Of a DNA stretch of 64,000 nt, positions 37,380 to 45,280 are shown piece by piece. The DNA is taken from assembly GCF_002531725.1 (NCBI RefSeq), contig NZ_NWSQ01000034.1:1-64000 (forward strand), given 5' to 3'. The translations under genes were made by a program, and so were the position numbers. Origin of the DNA: Rhizobium sp. L43 (GTDB lineage: Bacteria > Pseudomonadota > Alphaproteobacteria > Rhizobiales > Rhizobiaceae). The first letter of the stretch is position 1. Each line of letters begins with the position of its first letter. The notes under the pieces are model-generated. The model was given only the letters and a program-made list of their open reading frames with translations. It did not search any database and was not told where the DNA came from.

Positions 37380-38431
37380 GATACGTCTCCCATTCGAGCC
37401 CAAGCGATGGCAGCGGGATCTAGCCGCATTCCGCTGATGTAGTAAAGGGTCTCGCCGCCCCGCATCAGCACCTCGTCCCGGCAATTGAGGTCGGTCATGC
37501 CCTGGCTCAGCAAGCCCACCAGGGTGACATTGTGCTCACGCTTGAGGCTTAAAAACACGTCGCCATAGAGCAGCGGCCTTTGCAAAGGCGGTACCGGCAG
37601 GGAAAAGGCCGTGTCGGTGGAGGCGGCAGACAGCAGCCGTGCGGCGATTTCCGAAGAGCCCGGATCACGGGCGGCACGCGACAGCAGCTCCTCGGCGAGC
37701 GAGCCCACCGCCTCGACGCGCGGCCGGAGTTGTTTGACCATCTGTGCTGTACGGTCGTCGGCGAAATAAGCCACGATGTGGGCATTCGGCGCATGATCTT
37801 CGGCAATCAGCACTGCGGCCAGGGTCTCGTCGTCATTGGCTCCGCGCGCGATGATCGCGCGCGCCTGCGCCACGCCTGCCCGCACCAGAGCGTCGGCATC
37901 GGCGAGCCGCTCGGTTCTGATATAGTCGGCATAGTCGCTGGCGGGATTTTCCGCCAGCTCCTTGGCAACCAGAACGCTCATCGGTTCGTTGGCCTGCCGT
38001 TCGGCATGCAGCAGCCGCAGCGTCTGGTATGTCTGCCCCTCTTGCCAGCCGAGAACGATGATATGGCCGGCGCGTTCGCTGTAGTCACCCAATCCGCGCA
38101 TACGGTTCCTCCAGATCGTGCCGATCGTTGTCAACAATTTGCCAAGAACCGCGGTGAAGATGGCAATGCCACCGGGAAGAACGAACAGGACGGCAATGAT
38201 CCGGCCAAGCCCCGATTTTGGCGCAAGATCTCCATAGCCGACAGTCGTTGCAGTCACCATATAGTAGTAAAGAAAATCGATCGGCTTACCGACAAGATCG
38301 CCTTCGCCGGCCAGCACGAACAGCAGGTAAGAAGCGATCAGATGGATCACGAGGATGAGAAAAAGGGCCGACCAAGCCAATTCGCTGAGCGAGAGATATA
38401 CACGCCGCAGCAATGAAGCGATAAATGGCAC
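37376..38431 (-). CDS. Two-helix K+ channel with RCK/TrkA-N regulatory region
   Basis: A 351-aa protein if started at the GTG at 38431, which has GGGGG 8 nt upstream; a TTG at 38452 is the alternative. An N-terminal transmembrane helix (about 20-41), the selectivity filter TATTVGYGD (about 60-68) and a second helix (about 74-100) form an MthK/KcsA-type pore. It is followed by a Rossmann-like domain (GHIIVLGWQEGQTYQTLRLL) and a C-terminal TrkA-C-like part (HNVTLVGLLSQGMTDLNCRD). This gene is absent from the E. coli yjf operon but is coupled to yjfK here. It heads the leftward yjf unit and is divergent from yjfI. Confidence 0.9.
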   Translation of the reverse strand: MPFIASLLRRVYLSLSELAWSALFLILVIHLIASYLLFVLAGEGDLVGKPIDFLYYYMVTATTVGYGDLAPKSGLGRIIAVLFVLPGGIAIFTAVLGKLLTTIGTIWRNRMRGLGDYSERAGHIIVLGWQEGQTYQTLRLLHAERQANEPMSVLVAKELAENPASDYADYIRTERLADADALVRAGVAQARAIIARGANDDETLAAVLIAEDHAPNAHIVAYFADDRTAQMVKQLRPRVEAVGSLAEELLSRAARDPGSSEIAARLLSAASTDTAFSLPVPPLQRPLLYGDVFLSLKREHNVTLVGLLSQGMTDLNCRDEVLMRGGETLYYISGMRLDPAAIAWARMGDVS

Positions 38432-38546
38432 GCGATTCGCCCCCGTTCCCAACGCTTAGCCTAGCGAAATTTATTTAGCGCGCCACCTTTAAGTAGCATA
38501 TCGACTACCCAGATATTTTTCGGCGTTCCAACCGATGGAGGATTTT

Positions 38547-38981
38547 TTGGAGACCTGGAACCTCACCACTTTAACGCGCCTGTTCGCCGCCGATCCCGAG
38601 GCGTTGGGCGATGTGGATGTCGCCGTACCCGAACAGGGCGACGTCCTATGCGTCACTCTGAAGGAAAAAGGCGACCTCGACGTCTTCGTCGCGGTGAGCG
38701 GGGAGCGCGATATTCTTGTCAGCGCTGTTCTGGTGCCGTGCAAGGACGTCCCCAATCGCGAAGCCTTCGAACGTATGGTGCTGAAGACCCACAAGTTCGT
38801 GCCGCTCTCCAGCTTCGGCATCACCACGATCGACGGTGAGGAATGGTATGAATTGTTCGGCTCGCTGTCGGCACGCTCGTCCGCCGACACGGTGGTCGAA
38901 GAGGTTGCAATTCTGGCAGCCAATGCCGTCGATGCGGCGCACATGATCGAAGAATGGAAAAGCGGGGAGATTGCAGCGTGA
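38547..38981 (+). CDS. yjfI: DUF2170 protein (YjfI family)
   Basis: A 144-aa acidic protein with no transmembrane helix. I favour the TTG at 38547 (METWNLTTLTRLFAADPEAL) because a GGAGG at 38537-38541 lies 5 nt upstream of it; the ATG at 38535 would put that ribosome site inside the gene. Family features include DVLCVTLKEKGDLDVFVAVS, LKTHKFVPLSSFGIT and DGEEWYELFGSLS. Function unknown. It overlaps the PspA-like gene by 4 nt and is divergent from the K+-channel gene across about 115 bp, which must hold both promoters. Confidence 0.9.
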   Translation: METWNLTTLTRLFAADPEALGDVDVAVPEQGDVLCVTLKEKGDLDVFVAVSGERDILVSAVLVPCKDVPNREAFERMVLKTHKFVPLSSFGITTIDGEEWYELFGSLSARSSADTVVEEVAILAANAVDAAHMIEEWKSGEIAA

Positions 38982-39712
38982 GCACCTGGGGAAAGATTTT
39001 CACCGCCATTCGCGGCGGCATTAACGAGGCAGCCGAAGCCGCCGCCGACAACCAGTCGATGCGCATTCTCGACCAGGAAATCCGCGACGCCGAACAGTCG
39101 CTGCGCCGGGCGCGCTCGGATCTGGCTGGGATCATGGCGTCGAACAAGAGCGTCATGCGCCGACTTGAAGAAAACCGCGCCAAGGAGGTCAAGGATACCG
39201 ACAGCGCCCGCGCCGCGATCTCCGCGGGCCGCACCGATCTCGCTCAAGGTCTCGCTCAGCGCATCGCCAGCAGCCGCGGCGAAGTACACCGCGACCAAGA
39301 AGAGCTCGACCGGCTGCTGCCCCGCCAGCAGCAGATGCTGCGCACGATCCAGGACACCGAAGCGCGCATCGCTCAGATGAAGCGTGAGGTGGAAAACGTC
39401 AAAGCCAACGAGTCGCTGCTGCGCGCGCAATCGGCGATTGCTCATAACCAGTCGGGCATCAACACCCGTCTCGGCAGCGCCGTCGAAAGTCTCGAACGCA
39501 TCAAGAAACGCCAGGAAATCACTGCCGGCCGCATCGAAGCCGGTGCGGAACTGGCCGCGCTGGAAAATGGCGGCGATCTCGATCGTCAACTGCGCGAGGC
39601 CGGCATTGGCAGTCCGAGCCATTCGGCCGACGACATTCTTGCCCAACTGATGCTGCCGAAACATTCGGCCGAACCCGTCCTGCTGCCCGCCCCTGCTGGC
39701 AACAAAGACTGA
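38978..39712 (+). CDS. yjfJ: PspA/IM30 family protein (YjfJ)
   Basis: A 244-aa, almost wholly helical protein of the PspA/Vipp1 family. The GTG start at 38978 overlaps the yjfI stop (GTGA) and has GGGGAG upstream; an ORF beginning at 38954 is rejected. The N-terminal amphipathic helix is STWGKIFTAIRGGINEAAE. Long coiled coils follow (ILDQEIRDAEQSLRRARSDL; EVHRDQEELDRLLPRQQQML; RIKKRQEITAGRIEAGAELA). PspA-type proteins polymerise on damaged inner membrane and limit proton leak. Genetic linkage to a K+ channel and membrane DUFs supports a membrane-integrity role. No PspB/C/F homologues are nearby. Confidence 0.93.
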   Translation: MSTWGKIFTAIRGGINEAAEAAADNQSMRILDQEIRDAEQSLRRARSDLAGIMASNKSVMRRLEENRAKEVKDTDSARAAISAGRTDLAQGLAQRIASSRGEVHRDQEELDRLLPRQQQMLRTIQDTEARIAQMKREVENVKANESLLRAQSAIAHNQSGINTRLGSAVESLERIKKRQEITAGRIEAGAELAALENGGDLDRQLREAGIGSPSHSADDILAQLMLPKHSAEPVLLPAPAGNKD

Positions 39713-39826
39713 CAATTCCCCGGGGACGGCAGCCTTGGCTGCCGCCCCGGTACGCCTGCGCGCTTGTCAGCGCCAGCAGCGGGAAGAGAGCCTCCCGGTC
39801 TGCAAGCGAGAGCATGACGTCGTTTC

Positions 39827-40552
39827 CTAATTGACCCCGAGAAACTGCTTCAGCTCTGCCGTCTGCGGATTGGCGAAGACGTCCTCCGGCCGCCCTGCTT
39901 CGTGGACCCGGCCCTGATGCATGAAGACGACGCGGTTGCAGACGTCGCGGGCGAACTTCATCTCGTGGGTTACCATCAGCAGTGTCATGCCCTCGGCGGC
40001 AAGCTCGCGCACGACGGCCAGAACTTCGGCGACCAGTTCCGGATCGAGCGCGGAGGTAATCTCGTCGCAGAGAAGTGCGCTCGGGTGCATGGCGAGCGCA
40101 CGGGCGATGGCGACGCGCTGCTGCTGGCCGCCCGAGAGCTCGTCGGGATAGGCGTCGAACCGGTGGCTGAGCCCCACCCGCTCCAGCATCTTGCGGGCGG
40201 TAGCCTCGGCTTCGGCTTTCGGGGTCTTCTTGACCACGGTCTGCGACAGCATGACGTTGCCGCCGACGGTCAGGTGCGGGAAGAGGTTGAACTGCTGAAA
40301 GATCATGCCGACCTTGAGGCGCAGTGCCTTCAGATGCACTTCGTCATCGAGGAGTTGCGCGCCGGCCACGGAGATGGAGCCGTCGGTGATGGTCTCCAGG
40401 CCGTTGATGCAGCGAAGCAGGGTCGATTTGCCCGAGCCGCTCTTGCCGATAATGGCGATGACTTCGCCGGCCTCGACATCGAGGTTGATGCCTTTCAGCA
40501 CCTCGGTGGCGCCAAAGCTCTTGCGGACTTCAGTGATTTCGATGAGCGACAT
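39827..40552 (-). CDS. Amino-acid ABC transporter ATP-binding protein (system 1)
   Basis: A 241-aa polar-amino-acid type ATPase from ATG 40552; a 35-codon extension overlapping the permease is a shadow. Walker A is GKSGSGKST, signature DELSGGQQQRVAIARALAM, Walker B LLCDEITSALDPE, switch His in MVTHEM. It energises uptake through the two permeases encoded upstream. It overlaps the proximal permease gene by 23 nt and is the last gene of the leftward gntR-binding protein-permease-permease-ATPase unit. Confidence 0.95.
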   Translation of the reverse strand: MSLIEITEVRKSFGATEVLKGINLDVEAGEVIAIIGKSGSGKSTLLRCINGLETITDGSISVAGAQLLDDEVHLKALRLKVGMIFQQFNLFPHLTVGGNVMLSQTVVKKTPKAEAEATARKMLERVGLSHRFDAYPDELSGGQQQRVAIARALAMHPSALLCDEITSALDPELVAEVLAVVRELAAEGMTLLMVTHEMKFARDVCNRVVFMHQGRVHEAGRPEDVFANPQTAELKQFLGVN

Positions 40553-41189
40553 TGAGCTTCCTTTCCAGGATCTGGCTGCTTTTCGACAAAGGCCAGCAAA
40601 GGGCGAAGTAGATGAGGGCGACGAGCCCGTAGACGGTGAAGGGCTGGAAGGTGGCATTGGTGACCACAGTGCCGGCTTTCGACAATTCGACGAAGCCGAT
40701 GATCGAGGTCAGCGCCGTACCCTTGACGGTCTGAACGGAGAAACCGACCGTGGGCGGTATGGCGACCCGCAGCGCCTGCGGCAGGATGACGTAGCGCATC
40801 TGCTGCAGCCGCCCCATGCCGAGGCTGGCGGAGGCTTCCCATTGCCCCTTGGCGACCGCTTCGACGCAGCCACGCCAGATTTCGGCGAGAAAGGCTGCAC
40901 TCCACAGGGTAAGCGCCAATCCCGCGGCAAGCCAGGCCGGCACGTCGATCCCGAAAAGGCCGAGGCCGAAAAAGGCGATGAAGAGCTGCATGAGCAGCGG
41001 CGTGCCCTGGAAGAGTTCGATATAATATCTCGCGATTACCCTGAATGCCTTGCGTTTGCTGATGCGCAGGAACAGCAGGCCAAGGCCGACCGTACCGCCG
41101 CCGAGGAACGAGACGAGCGACAGCAGGATCGTCCAGCGGGTGGCGAGCAGCAGGTTGCGCAGGATGTCCCAGAGTGTGAACGTGATCAT
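40530..41189 (-). CDS. Amino-acid ABC transporter permease (system 1, second)
   Basis: A 219-aa HisM/GlnP-type permease with about five transmembrane helices. The coupling-loop EAA motif is seen as EASASLGMGRLQQMRYVILP, followed by ALRVAIPPTVGFSVQTVKGT. N-terminal IELFQGTPLLMQLFIAFFGL is the conserved PxLxQ region. It starts 4 nt inside the end of the other permease gene, with which it forms a heterodimer. Confidence 0.94.
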   Translation of the reverse strand: MITFTLWDILRNLLLATRWTILLSLVSFLGGGTVGLGLLFLRISKRKAFRVIARYYIELFQGTPLLMQLFIAFFGLGLFGIDVPAWLAAGLALTLWSAAFLAEIWRGCVEAVAKGQWEASASLGMGRLQQMRYVILPQALRVAIPPTVGFSVQTVKGTALTSIIGFVELSKAGTVVTNATFQPFTVYGLVALIYFALCWPLSKSSQILERKLNVAHRNH

Positions 41190-41857
41190 CGTGCCGCCCT
41201 CCTCGGGAAGATCAACCCGCCGACCATTGCCAGCACCTGCCGGAGCAGGATCGCCAGCACGAGATAGACTAATGTCGAGACGATGTAGGCCTCGAAGGCG
41301 CGGAAGGTTCGCGATTGGATGAAGTTGGCGGCAAAGGTCAGATCCTCGGCGGCGATCTGCGACACCACCGATGAGCCGAGCATGACGATGACGACTTGCG
41401 ACGACAGCGCCGGCCAGATGCGCTGCAGCGACGGCACGAGAACGACATGGCGGAAGGTTTCGAAGCGCGTCATGGCGAGGCTCTCGCCGGCCTCGAACTG
41501 GCCTTTCGGGGTCGCCTGGATGCCCGCGCGGATGATCTCGCAGCTATAGGCGCCGAGGTTGATGACCATCGCCAGGTTGGCGGCCGTGAGTTCGGGAAGC
41601 TGGAGGCCGAGCGACGGCAGACCGAAGAAGATGAAAAAGAGCTGGATCAGGAACGGCGTGTTGCGGATCAGCTCGACATAGGTCGCAACGACAGGCTTCA
41701 GCCAGGCCGGACCGAGCGCGCGCACCCAGGCACAGAAGATGCCGAGCGCAATGCCGAGCACGCCACCGATGGCGATAAGCTCCAGGGTGATCAGTATGCC
41801 CTTGATGATCTCAGGATAATATTCAAGCAGCCAGCCAAATTCGAAATGATAGCTCAA
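41186..41857 (-). CDS. Amino-acid ABC transporter permease (system 1, first)
   Basis: A 223-aa permease if started at the TTG at 41857 (MSYHFEFGWLLEYYPEIIKG), which has GAGGGA 8 nt upstream. An in-frame ATG at 41887 would place initiation immediately against the strong hairpin at 41890-41918 and is less likely. The family stretches ELIRNTPFLIQLFFIFFGLP and EAGESLAMTRFETFRHVVLV (EAA loop) are present. Partner of the following permease. Confidence 0.92.
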   Translation of the reverse strand: MSYHFEFGWLLEYYPEIIKGILITLELIAIGGVLGIALGIFCAWVRALGPAWLKPVVATYVELIRNTPFLIQLFFIFFGLPSLGLQLPELTAANLAMVINLGAYSCEIIRAGIQATPKGQFEAGESLAMTRFETFRHVVLVPSLQRIWPALSSQVVIVMLGSSVVSQIAAEDLTFAANFIQSRTFRAFEAYIVSTLVYLVLAILLRQVLAMVGGLIFPRRAAR

Positions 41858-41889
41858 GGAATGGTTCCCTCTTGCGGTGACGAGCATCT

Positions 41890-41918
41890 GTCATCCCGCG
41901 CGTGGGGCGCGGGATGAC
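41890..41918 (-). terminator. Strong hairpin between binding-protein and permease genes (system 1)
   Basis: GTCATCCCGCGC (41890-41901) is perfectly complementary to GCGCGGGATGAC (41907-41918) with a 5-nt loop and no T-tract. It occupies the 79-nt gap after the binding-protein gene. Such stem-loops typically stabilise the upstream mRNA or partly stop transcription. The arms resemble REP-like intergenic palindromes. Confidence 0.6.
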
Positions 41919-41936
41919 GTCCGTAAGACTGGGTCT

Positions 41937-42722
41937 TTAGAGATCGGACGGGAGATCGGCGCCAAGCCATTTCTGTGATATGGCGTTCAGCGATCCATCG
42001 GTCTTGGCGGTGGCGATAATGCCGTTCACCTTCTCCAGAAGAGCCGCCTGCTCCTTGTTGAGACCGATATAGCAGGGCGAGTTCTTGATGAGGAATTTCA
42101 TCTCCGGGCGCTTGGGGGGATTTTTGGCGAGGATCGCAGCGGCGACGACGTTGCCGGTGGCGATGGTCTCGACCTGGCCGGAAAGGAAGGCCGAGATCGT
42201 GCCGTTATTGTCTTCGTAGCGCTTAATCGTCGCGTCGGCCGGCGCGATCTTCGTCAGTTCGAGGTCTTCCACGGCGCCGCGCGTGACGCCGATGCTCTTG
42301 CCTGCGAGATCTTCCGCCTTGGCGATCGAAAGGTCGGCCGGTGCGAACACGCCGTTGAAGAAGGGTGCGTAGGCTGCAGAGAAGTCGATTACCTTTTCGC
42401 GCTCCGCATTCTTGCCGAGGCTTGAAATGACCAGATCGACTTTGTTGGTCTGCAGATAGGGGACGCGGTTGGCGCTGGTGACCGGCACGAGTTCGGTCTT
42501 GACGCCCAGCTTTTCTGCAATGAGGTTGGCGACGTCGATGTCGTAGCCCATCGGCGCCATATCGGTGCCGACGCTGCCGAAGGGCGGGAAATCCTGCGGG
42601 ACGGCGACACGCAGCGTCCCGCGCGCCGTGATGTCGGCGAGAGCATCAGCGTAGGACGCCGAGCCGAATCCGAAGGTTGCAGCCAGGGTCGCGATTGCGA
42701 AGAAGACTCGTCTTGTCAGCAT
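41937..42722 (-). CDS. Amino-acid ABC transporter periplasmic binding protein (system 1)
   Basis: A 261-aa SBP_bac_3 family protein. The signal peptide is MLTRRVFFAIATLAATFGFG with cleavage near SYA-DALAD. The mature start TARGTLRVAVPQDFPPFGSV, the GYDIDVANLIAEKLGVK core and DLVISSLGKNAEREKVIDFS are diagnostic of polar amino-acid binders. The ligand cannot be read from sequence. Ribosome site AAAGGAG lies 10 nt upstream. It starts 3 nt after the gntR stop, so regulator and transporter share a transcript. Confidence 0.94.
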   Translation of the reverse strand: MLTRRVFFAIATLAATFGFGSASYADALADITARGTLRVAVPQDFPPFGSVGTDMAPMGYDIDVANLIAEKLGVKTELVPVTSANRVPYLQTNKVDLVISSLGKNAEREKVIDFSAAYAPFFNGVFAPADLSIAKAEDLAGKSIGVTRGAVEDLELTKIAPADATIKRYEDNNGTISAFLSGQVETIATGNVVAAAILAKNPPKRPEMKFLIKNSPCYIGLNKEQAALLEKVNGIIATAKTDGSLNAISQKWLGADLPSDL

Positions 42723-42725
42723 GTT

Positions 42726-43469
42726 TCAATTGCTCCTTTGAAGTTTGTGGTTTTTGGGTCTGACAGTTGCGGATACGGTCCTGGGAGGAAGGGATAGGGA
42801 ACTGCGCAGTTCCGAGAGCGGATCCGGCCGGGCGGTGAGGTCGAGGCCCATTTCCACGTCGTCTAGATGTTCGACGGAGAGCTCCGCCGCTCTGCCGAAA
42901 TCGCCCGCCTGCATCGCCTGGAAGATGCGGCAATGCCCCTCGTGAGACTGTGCCGCGTGAAATTCAGATTGATAGAGCATCGAAATGAGGATCGTCCTCG
43001 CGGTGAGATCGCGGAGGATATCGACGATGATGGCGTTCCCGCTCAATTCCGCGATGCGGATGTGAAAATCGCCCATCAAATAGGTCAGGCGCTGCCGGTC
43101 GCCCGCAGCCATGGCGCTTTTTTCCTCGTTCAAATGCGCATCGAGAGCCTCGCGTCCCTCGCCTGTCAGGACGCGCATGCTGCGCAGCAATCCGGCTTCG
43201 ATGACGCGCCGTGCCTCATAGACCGCGATCGCCTCTTCGGCGGACGGCTCGACGACAAACCAGCCTCGCCGCGGACTGACATGCACGATGCCGCGTGTTT
43301 CCAGGCGCATCATGGCTTCGCGAACGCGGGTGCGGGACACGCCGAAGAGCGTTGCCAGCTGGTTTTCGCTGAGCCGCGTACCGGGCCGGATCCTGGCTGA
43401 AAGAATCCCGGAAACGATCGTTTCCTCGATGGTCTTCTGCGTGGTCTCGGATGTGTGGCTATCTTGCAT
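42726..43469 (-). CDS. GntR-family regulator (FadR subfamily)
   Basis: A 247-aa regulator with an N-terminal winged helix (IRPGTRLSENQLATLFGVSR, TRVREAMMRLETRGIVHVSP) and a helical FCD effector domain (YEARRVIEAGLLRSMRVLTG; the metal-ligand His pattern in MGDFHIRIAELSGN and SHEGHCRIFQAMQ). It is the first gene of the transporter operon and likely controls itself and the transporter in response to an amino-acid or organic-acid ligand. A palindrome over its own start codon is a probable operator. Confidence 0.93.
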   Translation of the reverse strand: MQDSHTSETTQKTIEETIVSGILSARIRPGTRLSENQLATLFGVSRTRVREAMMRLETRGIVHVSPRRGWFVVEPSAEEAIAVYEARRVIEAGLLRSMRVLTGEGREALDAHLNEEKSAMAAGDRQRLTYLMGDFHIRIAELSGNAIIVDILRDLTARTILISMLYQSEFHAAQSHEGHCRIFQAMQAGDFGRAAELSVEHLDDVEMGLDLTARPDPLSELRSSLSLPPRTVSATVRPKNHKLQRSN

Positions 43470-43475
43470 ACAAGA
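43462..43475. promoter_or_regulatory. Palindrome over the gntR start codon (autoregulation site candidate)
   Basis: TCTTGCATACAAGA: 5-bp arms TCTTG/CAAGA around CATA, with the gntR ATG inside it (43467-43469). On the gene strand it contains TTGTATGCAA, close to the TTGTATACAA-type sites known for several FadR-subfamily GntR proteins. Confidence 0.45.
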
Positions 43476-43683
43476 CAGAAAGCAAAGCGCGTGCCAAAAT
43501 TCTGCGTCCGGGATTTCCAGGATGTCTCGGATTCACCCTCTGAAATTTGCACGCTGGGAATGCAGACTGAACGTAAATTGAGCGAGTGCCTGCAACGGCT
43601 GTCCAACCCGATCAGCGTCGGCCGCTCACTTAAGTGCTGGCAGTGTTCGCTTACCCTGTCCGGTTGACGTGAATGCGCTCAGC

Positions 43684-44109
43684 CTATGCGGCCGAAGCCG
43701 CCCAGGGATTGATCACTTCAACACCTGCCGCGTCGAAGGCGCTTGTATCGCGCGTGGCGACGACAAACCCTTTTGACGCCGCAATGGCGGCAATATAGCC
43801 ATCCGGCGTGGGAAAGCCTCTGCCGGCGGCGCGAGCCTTGACGGCGAGGTCGGCATAATGCCGTGCCGCGGTGATGTCGAAGGCCAGAATACGGTTTTCG
43901 AAGAGCTCCATCAGACCGTCCAACGCCTCTGAGAGCCTTTCCTTGCGTTTCCCGGGCGGGAGCGCGCCGATACCAAACATCAGTTCGGCAATGGTGACGC
44001 TGGAAAGGAAGAGGGTCTCGGCTGCTTGCTCATCGAGCCAGAATTTCACGGCTTCGTCGGGCGCGGGTTTCATCGCCTCGGAAACGACGTTCGTATCGAG
44101 GATAATCAT
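43684..44109 (-). CDS. PIN-domain toxin (VapC/FitB type)
   Basis: A 141-aa ribonuclease-type toxin. The acidic metal-binding residues of the PIN fold are visible: Asp5 (MIILDTNVVSE), Glu42 (TIAELMFGIG), Asp103 (PTPDGYIAAIA) and Asp121 (ATRDTSAFD). These proteins cut tRNA or rRNA when freed from antitoxin. Its start overlaps the antitoxin stop by 4 nt, so the pair is co-translated. The stretch PWAASAA is a free C-terminal tail. Confidence 0.93.
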   Translation of the reverse strand: MIILDTNVVSEAMKPAPDEAVKFWLDEQAAETLFLSSVTIAELMFGIGALPPGKRKERLSEALDGLMELFENRILAFDITAARHYADLAVKARAAGRGFPTPDGYIAAIAASKGFVVATRDTSAFDAAGVEVINPWAASAA

Positions 44110-44360
44110 TCAAAGCTCATCGGCTTCGCAGGGAGCTTGCCGCGAGCATGGTCCAAAACGGCAAAGTCCTCATTCGTCAGGCCGAGGCGACGGCTCCTTT
44201 CGGCGAGCACACTGCCAAGGCGCAGCCGTGTTTCTGGACGGACGGCGGCCTCGAGGATTTCACGCATCTCCGCTTCGGCGCTGCGCCCGTGATGAGCCGC
44301 ACGCACCTTGAGGGCACGGTGCGTTGCCTCGGAGAGGTTTCTGATTGTGACTGCGGGCAT
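44106..44360 (-). CDS. Ribbon-helix-helix antitoxin (FitA/VapB type)
   Basis: An 84-aa antitoxin from ATG 44360 (MPAVTIRNLSEATHRALKVR). The N-terminal RHH DNA-binding domain (about 1-45: AAHHGRSAEAEMREILEAAV) is that of FitA-like antitoxins. The C-terminal half (RLGLTNEDFAVLDHARGKLP) would wrap around the toxin. A 7-codon longer ORF runs into the operator repeats and is less likely. Confidence 0.92.
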   Translation of the reverse strand: MPAVTIRNLSEATHRALKVRAAHHGRSAEAEMREILEAAVRPETRLRLGSVLAERSRRLGLTNEDFAVLDHARGKLPAKPMSFE

Positions 44361-44396
44361 GATAGCAACTCTGCGTGACATGATAGCGATGCTAGC
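44358..44396 (-). promoter_or_regulatory. Toxin-antitoxin operator candidate (two 9-bp repeats, 21 bp apart)
   Basis: CATGATAGC occurs at 44358-44366 and again at 44379-44387. The second copy is part of an imperfect palindrome GATAGC-GAT-GCTAGC (44382-44396). The 21-bp spacing places both on one face of the helix, as expected for RHH antitoxin tetramers. The first repeat includes the antitoxin start codon. Confidence 0.5.
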
Positions 44397-44497
44397 AATA
44401 TAACTTATTTGCCATCACCCTTCAATGCGCGTTGCATGTACCCGTGCCGCCGGAGGCGTCGACGACGTGCGTTGATCGTCAAGGGTTTCTTTTTCGT

Positions 44498-45268
44498 TTA
44501 GTTGAAACTCGAGGTCTTGAGGAATTCGGCGAGCCGTTCGGTCTTCGGATGCACGAACATTTCCTTCGGATCCCCCTCCTCGCAGATAACCCCCTGGTTC
44601 ATGAAGATGACGCGCGATGAAACCTCGTAGGCAAAGCGCATCTCGTGGGTGACCAGCAGCATCGTCATGCCGTCGGCGGCAAGGCCCTTGATGACCTGCA
44701 GCACTTCGCCGACCAGTTCCGGGTCCAGCGCCGAGGTCACTTCGTCGAACAGCATCAGCCTCGGCGACATGGCGATGGCGCGGGCGATGGCGACGCGCTG
44801 CTGCTGGCCGCCGGAAAGCTGTCCGGGATAATGGTCCGTGCGGGCGGCAAGACCGACCCGATCGAGCCATTTTTCGGCGATCGCACGGGCCTCCGGCTTC
44901 GTCATTTTCTTGACCTTGACGAGGCCGAGCATGACGTTTTCAGCGGCACTCATATGCGGAAAGAGATTGAACTGCTGAAACGCCATGCCGGTCAGAGCGC
45001 GCTGGCGTGCGATCTCCTTCTCGCTCTTGCGGCGGCGCGTCGCGCCTTCGGCACGGTAGCCGATCTCTTCGCCGTCGAGGCTGATCGTGCCGCCCTGGAA
45101 TTCTTCCAGCATGTTGACGCAGCGCAGCAAGGTGGTCTTTCCGGAGCCGGACGAGCCGATGATGGAAATGACCTCGCCTTCCCCCACGGCGCAATCGACG
45201 CCCTTGAGGACTTCGTGGATGCCGTAAGTCTTGCGCAGACCTTTGATGTCGAGAATGGTCTTGGCCAT
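44498..45268 (-). CDS. Amino-acid ABC transporter ATP-binding protein (system 2)
   Basis: A 256-aa ATPase of the polar-amino-acid family. Walker A GSSGSGKTT, signature GQLSGGQQQRVAIARAIAM, Walker B LMLFDEVTSALDPE and switch VTHEMRFAYEVS are intact. It has a basic insertion after Walker A (GYRAEGATRRRKSEKEIAR) compared with system 1. Last gene of the leftward binding protein-permease-permease-ATPase unit. Confidence 0.95.
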   Translation of the reverse strand: MAKTILDIKGLRKTYGIHEVLKGVDCAVGEGEVISIIGSSGSGKTTLLRCVNMLEEFQGGTISLDGEEIGYRAEGATRRRKSEKEIARQRALTGMAFQQFNLFPHMSAAENVMLGLVKVKKMTKPEARAIAEKWLDRVGLAARTDHYPGQLSGGQQQRVAIARAIAMSPRLMLFDEVTSALDPELVGEVLQVIKGLAADGMTMLLVTHEMRFAYEVSSRVIFMNQGVICEEGDPKEMFVHPKTERLAEFLKTSSFN

Positions 45269-45280
45269 CGGGGGAACTCC

